A stretch of DNA of 64,000 bases from the NCBI GenBank assembly GCA_007922225.1, contig ML679962.1, positions 28,875,563-28,939,562 on the forward strand. Reading direction: 5' to 3'. Each line of letters begins with the position of its first letter. Within the stretch, counting starts at the first letter, position 1. Below the pieces are notes generated by a model. It did not search any database, was not told the origin of the DNA, and was given only the letters and a program-made list of their open reading frames with translations. The stretch is from Emydura subglobosa (Eukaryota; Chordata; Testudines; Chelidae). Both the position numbers and the translations under genes were made by a program. This document shows positions 60,655-64,000 of the stretch, piece after piece.

Positions 60655-62973
60655 ACTCTTCTCCCACCTACTGCATTTTGTCCTAATCCTTGATCATACA
60701 TTCTTTGGGACATGAGTCCCCTCTGCTTTGCTCCTTTATACAGGCCCTATCATTATGAGACCTTGATTCCTGACTGGGGGTTCTAGGTCCTATTGCAAAA
60801 TGAATTAGGTATAGTTCGACAAAGTTGATGTAAAGATTAGTGTACCCATTTCTAGCTAAAGCAGGTAAACTACTCCCCACAATTAATTGCCATTCTATGT
60901 TATTCTATAGAACTTCTGTCATCAATTTGGTCTTTAAAGCCAACACAGTCAATGAAGACATAATCCTATTGCCATTGAAGTTGATGGGGAAAACTCCCAT
61001 TGAGTACTGAGAGCAGGATCTGACCCTTACATTGTTCTGCTTGTACATGTTGGGTTTTGTTATGCTTAGGTGGACTAAGTTAGTTCATGAGTAGTTAACA
61101 AACGATGTGCATGCATGCATTGGGGTTACTGCCCAGCTCTGGAAGTGATAGGAAAAGAAACAGAAAATAAAATTTGTTGTATTATTAAAAAAACGATAAA
61201 ACAGTATAACCTACATGAGAGAGAATTTGGAATAATCGCTTGTGTCTTTCATCTCTTATTGACGTCCATTCCATGAGTTGGTGCTTGCTGAAAATTTACT
61301 TATATCAGATCTAATGTACAGCCAGTCAGCATGGAATAATGTACTGCATTGCACAGGATATTGCAATGGGAAGTGGAAGAAATTGATTTGACTCATGGAA
61401 ACCACCAGAGCTCAACTCTCTCCAACTCCCTGTCTCCTAACCACAAGGGTTTTCCTTGTTTAAAGTTAACCAGAAAAGCTATTCAACTGTGACTTCAAAC
61501 ATGCCACACCCTTCCCTCCCCTATTTTTCCGATCCACCTAGAAGTCTGAAACGCTGTACCAGACCCAGTGAGCTTTAAAAGGTCCTCACCTCAGTCAATG
61601 GGAGAGAGGCTGGTTTTGACTGGTGATTATTTCCGAGGAGCAATGGGACACAGCCTCCCCAACAGAAAACCAGTCTTCATTGTGGGTCTTTTATGCCACA
61701 GAAATGCAGCCATCTTTGTGGATCATGGAATCAGCACACAGCAGCTCCAGCTTCCCGGAAGCGACTTGAGAATGGGTAAAGAGCTAGGTTGTGATCGGCC
61801 TTAATGAATCACTGTGTGATTCAGATTTATTATTTTATGAATGGAAAATAAGACTGTTTAAAATTACAGTTTGTAGTTTCAGTGCATGTCACTGACCCTC
61901 CTGTGAAAGGCAATATACAGCATTTGTTGCGCTCTCAGTATTCTCCCACTGCTCTGAATGTTGGAAGGATATTTTAACTAGCTCTCTTTATTGTTATACT
62001 GCAAGTGTCTAAAATACACCTTCATAGCAAGTTTACCATTGACTTGAGTGGTCTTTAGATGAGGAGCAGTAGATTATTTGGTAGTAAAGTTTACATGTCA
62101 TATACAATTGTTATATGACAAAGTGCCTCTTCTTGCTATCCTCTGTCATCCCCCCCCCTCTCCCATGAATATATCACATAGTGAGAGCAAGCCCAACACA
62201 AATGATGGAAAATGTAATTCTTTATAATGGAGTGTCAAACTCCGCCATAGCAGCTCCAGTCATTTCTAATGACGGTTTTGAGAATGCTCCAGATTAATGT
62301 AACAATTCATACACTTCAGTGACTGACAACAGAGCAAGGAGAAAAATTCCAGTTACACATAACCTTAGACAGCCTGACCTAGATTTTAGCCTCTACGGCT
62401 ATCTAAGAGGAAGCATTCCGGATTCTGCTTTTTAACAAGAGGAAAAATGGTCAGGGGGAAAAGTCATCTTCTGTCTGATTAGTCTTTCTTTGATAATTAA
62501 GATTTAGTCCATGCTCACTGCAAGATTTTTTTTCTAAATGTCATCAAATGTTATCAGCCCCATTATAAATCATTACCTCATTTTCATTCAGTTCTTGAGA
62601 ATTCTCTGCTCTCCATAATTATCACCTTACAGAATGCTTCTTTGAGCTAGTTGGCTATCTAGCCAAAGAAATGAATGCAAGAACCCCCAGTTGGGCAGAA
62701 ACAATGGCGTGGTGTGTCACATGCACAAACATCTCCCGTTCCACCGCTGCATCTAGTGTCTGTGACTAGTCTCGTCATTGGCTGCTGCTCTCAGTGACGG
62801 ATTTGATCTTTGTCGTATTTCGATACAATTAGAGAAAAAATGACTCTAGTGTAAAGTATGTTTTGCTTTCTTTTTCCTTTTCGTGCACAGATCCTCAGCT
62901 GGTGTAAACTGTCATCGCTTCTGTGACTACTGGAGCTATAACAATTTATAAATGTCTGACAAATAATGAGACA
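60655..62973. other. Mainly unique DNA with a small repeat
   Basis: At about 60,955-61,030, CCTATTGCCATTGAAGTTGA, then AACTCCCATTGAGTACTGA and AGCAGGATCTGACCC, is a copy of the recurrent foldback block (compare 49,905). A 78-codon frame at 61,568-61,804 has no recognisable domain. Nothing else was recognised. Confidence 0.45.
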
Positions 62974-63023
62974 ATATTGTCTTGATAGTAATAATAGCTC
63001 TTTTATTACTATCAAGACAATAT
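62974..63023. repeat. Perfect 21-bp hairpin
   Basis: Arms 62,974-62,994 and 63,003-63,023 are exact inverses (they contain TTGTCTTGATAGTAATAA and its complement), separated by an 8-base loop. Outside the arms GAGAC and GTCTC can extend the stem after a short interruption. It could be the core of a palindromic MITE or a structured RNA hairpin; there is no direct evidence of transcription. Confidence 0.9.
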
Positions 63024-63034
63024 ATGGTCTCTCA

Positions 63035-63303
63035 TAGCTCATTTTTCATCCATAGATCTCAAGGTGTTTTACAAAAGGAGGCCAGTATCATTAGCCCGTT
63101 CTTCCAAATCTATCCAGTAGGCAACACTGCCTCCCAGTATTGGTTCTTTTTATTTGTCTGTCTATATCTATCTAATGTCTCTCATATAGATTGTAAGCTT
63201 TTTGGAGCAGGGATTGTCTTTTTGTTCTGTGTATGGACAGCACTGACAATGGGTTCCTGGTAAATGACTCGGGCTCCTAGGTGCTAAAATAATACAAATA
63301 TTA
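63035..63303 (+). mobile_element. SINE remnants with tail
   Basis: GATCTCAAGGTGTTTTACAA at 63,055-63,074 resembles the tail-proximal block of MIR-like SINEs. From 63,185, TAGATTGTAAGCTTTTTGGA, GTATGGACAGCACTGACAAT and CTAGGTGCTAAAATAATACA form the Cry-type 3' domain. They are probably two partial copies. Confidence 0.65.
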
Positions 63304-64000
63304 ACTGACACCAGCTCTGTCCTATCTTGTGTCCAGATTATTATACTGCTGTAGATAAGTTTCAGCCAGTTTTCTTCCTTTGAACTATGAACTACCTCTT
63401 GGCTTTATAGTGTCTTTCATGCACACTGCATTTATTCCAATGTGCTTTGCAGAGTTAAACTAACTTCCAATTCCAAGCTAAAACAATAGAGGGAGGGAGA
63501 AATAACAAAAAGAGGGAAAATAGGCTCCAAATGAAATTGGAAAATAGAAGCGTTGATAATGTGGAGATAAAGGATGCTTAATGTTTGTTTGAGTTGTACA
63601 GTGAAGAGTTAGTGGACATGGAAGAATTAAGAGACAGGATAAAAATAATTGAAAACGTCTTCATGGAAGTAGCAAAAAAAATGATCTTCAAAATTCAGTT
63701 TTAGAAGCTGCATTTTCAGATTTGGATGAGGTTCTAAATGCCAGCTCTTCTTCATACCCTTTAAATTGTAACTCTGCTCTGAAAAATGACTGTGCAAAAA
63801 TGGGACCGTCCGACTCACCTGATCTGCTTTCCGTGTGTATTCAGAGTGATGGGTGTCTATTCGTTTTTACTGTGGTCAGCTTTGCTGAACCAACCCATAT
63901 GGGAGCATGTGGGATTCTTTTCTGGCTCATGACCAATGATAGAATTAACTGTTCCAAAGCTCACGGAGGTCAATGAAAAGACTCCATTGGAGGAGTGTGG
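63304..64000. other. Unique DNA to the end of the window, no gene seen
   Basis: An A/G-rich patch lies near 63,486-63,525. An 84-codon frame at 63,722-63,976 lacks recognisable features. Confidence 0.5.

Noticed and set aside
1..64000. Bacterial features such as operons, CRISPR arrays or riboswitches
   Set aside because: The repeats are vertebrate retroposons and the coding density is near zero; no spaced direct-repeat array was seen.

Overview
The window is vertebrate nuclear DNA, most likely from a cryptodiran turtle. It is AT-rich, has no operon-like gene packing, and no reading frame resolves into a complete gene. The turtle assignment rests on two kinds of repeat: tRNA-derived SINEs of the Cry (tortoise Pol III) type in many copies, and CR1 retrotransposon 3' ends of the kind that dominate turtle genomes. 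Supporting it are hAT and Harbinger-like MITEs, retrovirus-like LTRs and a foldback element resembling repeats I associate with turtles and crocodilians. These identifications come from recognising sequence, not from a database search.  Layout. 1-8 kb: mostly unique AT-rich DNA with one TA-flanked MITE (648-985). 8-13 kb: a minus-strand CR1 3' end (8.1-8.9 kb), an unclassified repeat (about 10 kb), Cry SINEs and an older plus-strand CR1 (11.6-12.8 kb). 14-23 kb: a hAT MITE with a perfect 8-bp target duplication (14.0 kb), then a long unique stretch, a Harbinger-like MITE (21.9 kb) and a second hAT MITE (22.3 kb). 26-32 kb: two LTR-like blocks and palindromic MITEs. 33.8-38.9 kb: a hAT element carrying a GC-rich tandem expansion, another hAT element, and a CR1 copy that jumps from endonuclease to late reverse transcriptase. 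43-47.6 kb: SINEs, a long minus-strand LTR, and a foldback element with a perfect 12-bp target duplication. 51-57 kb: a Harbinger-like MITE, another TA-flanked MITE, a plus-strand relative of the 44.5-kb LTR, and the only segment that looks like a possible host exon (minus strand, 55,916-56,384). 58-64 kb: a degenerate telomere-like array, SINEs, a composite MITE and a perfect 21-bp hairpin.  No genes working together can be described. The window is best read as a gene desert or the interior of a long intron, shaped by successive waves of transposon insertion. The most useful follow-ups are the candidate exon, the foldback element, the interstitial telomeric array and the expanded hAT element.
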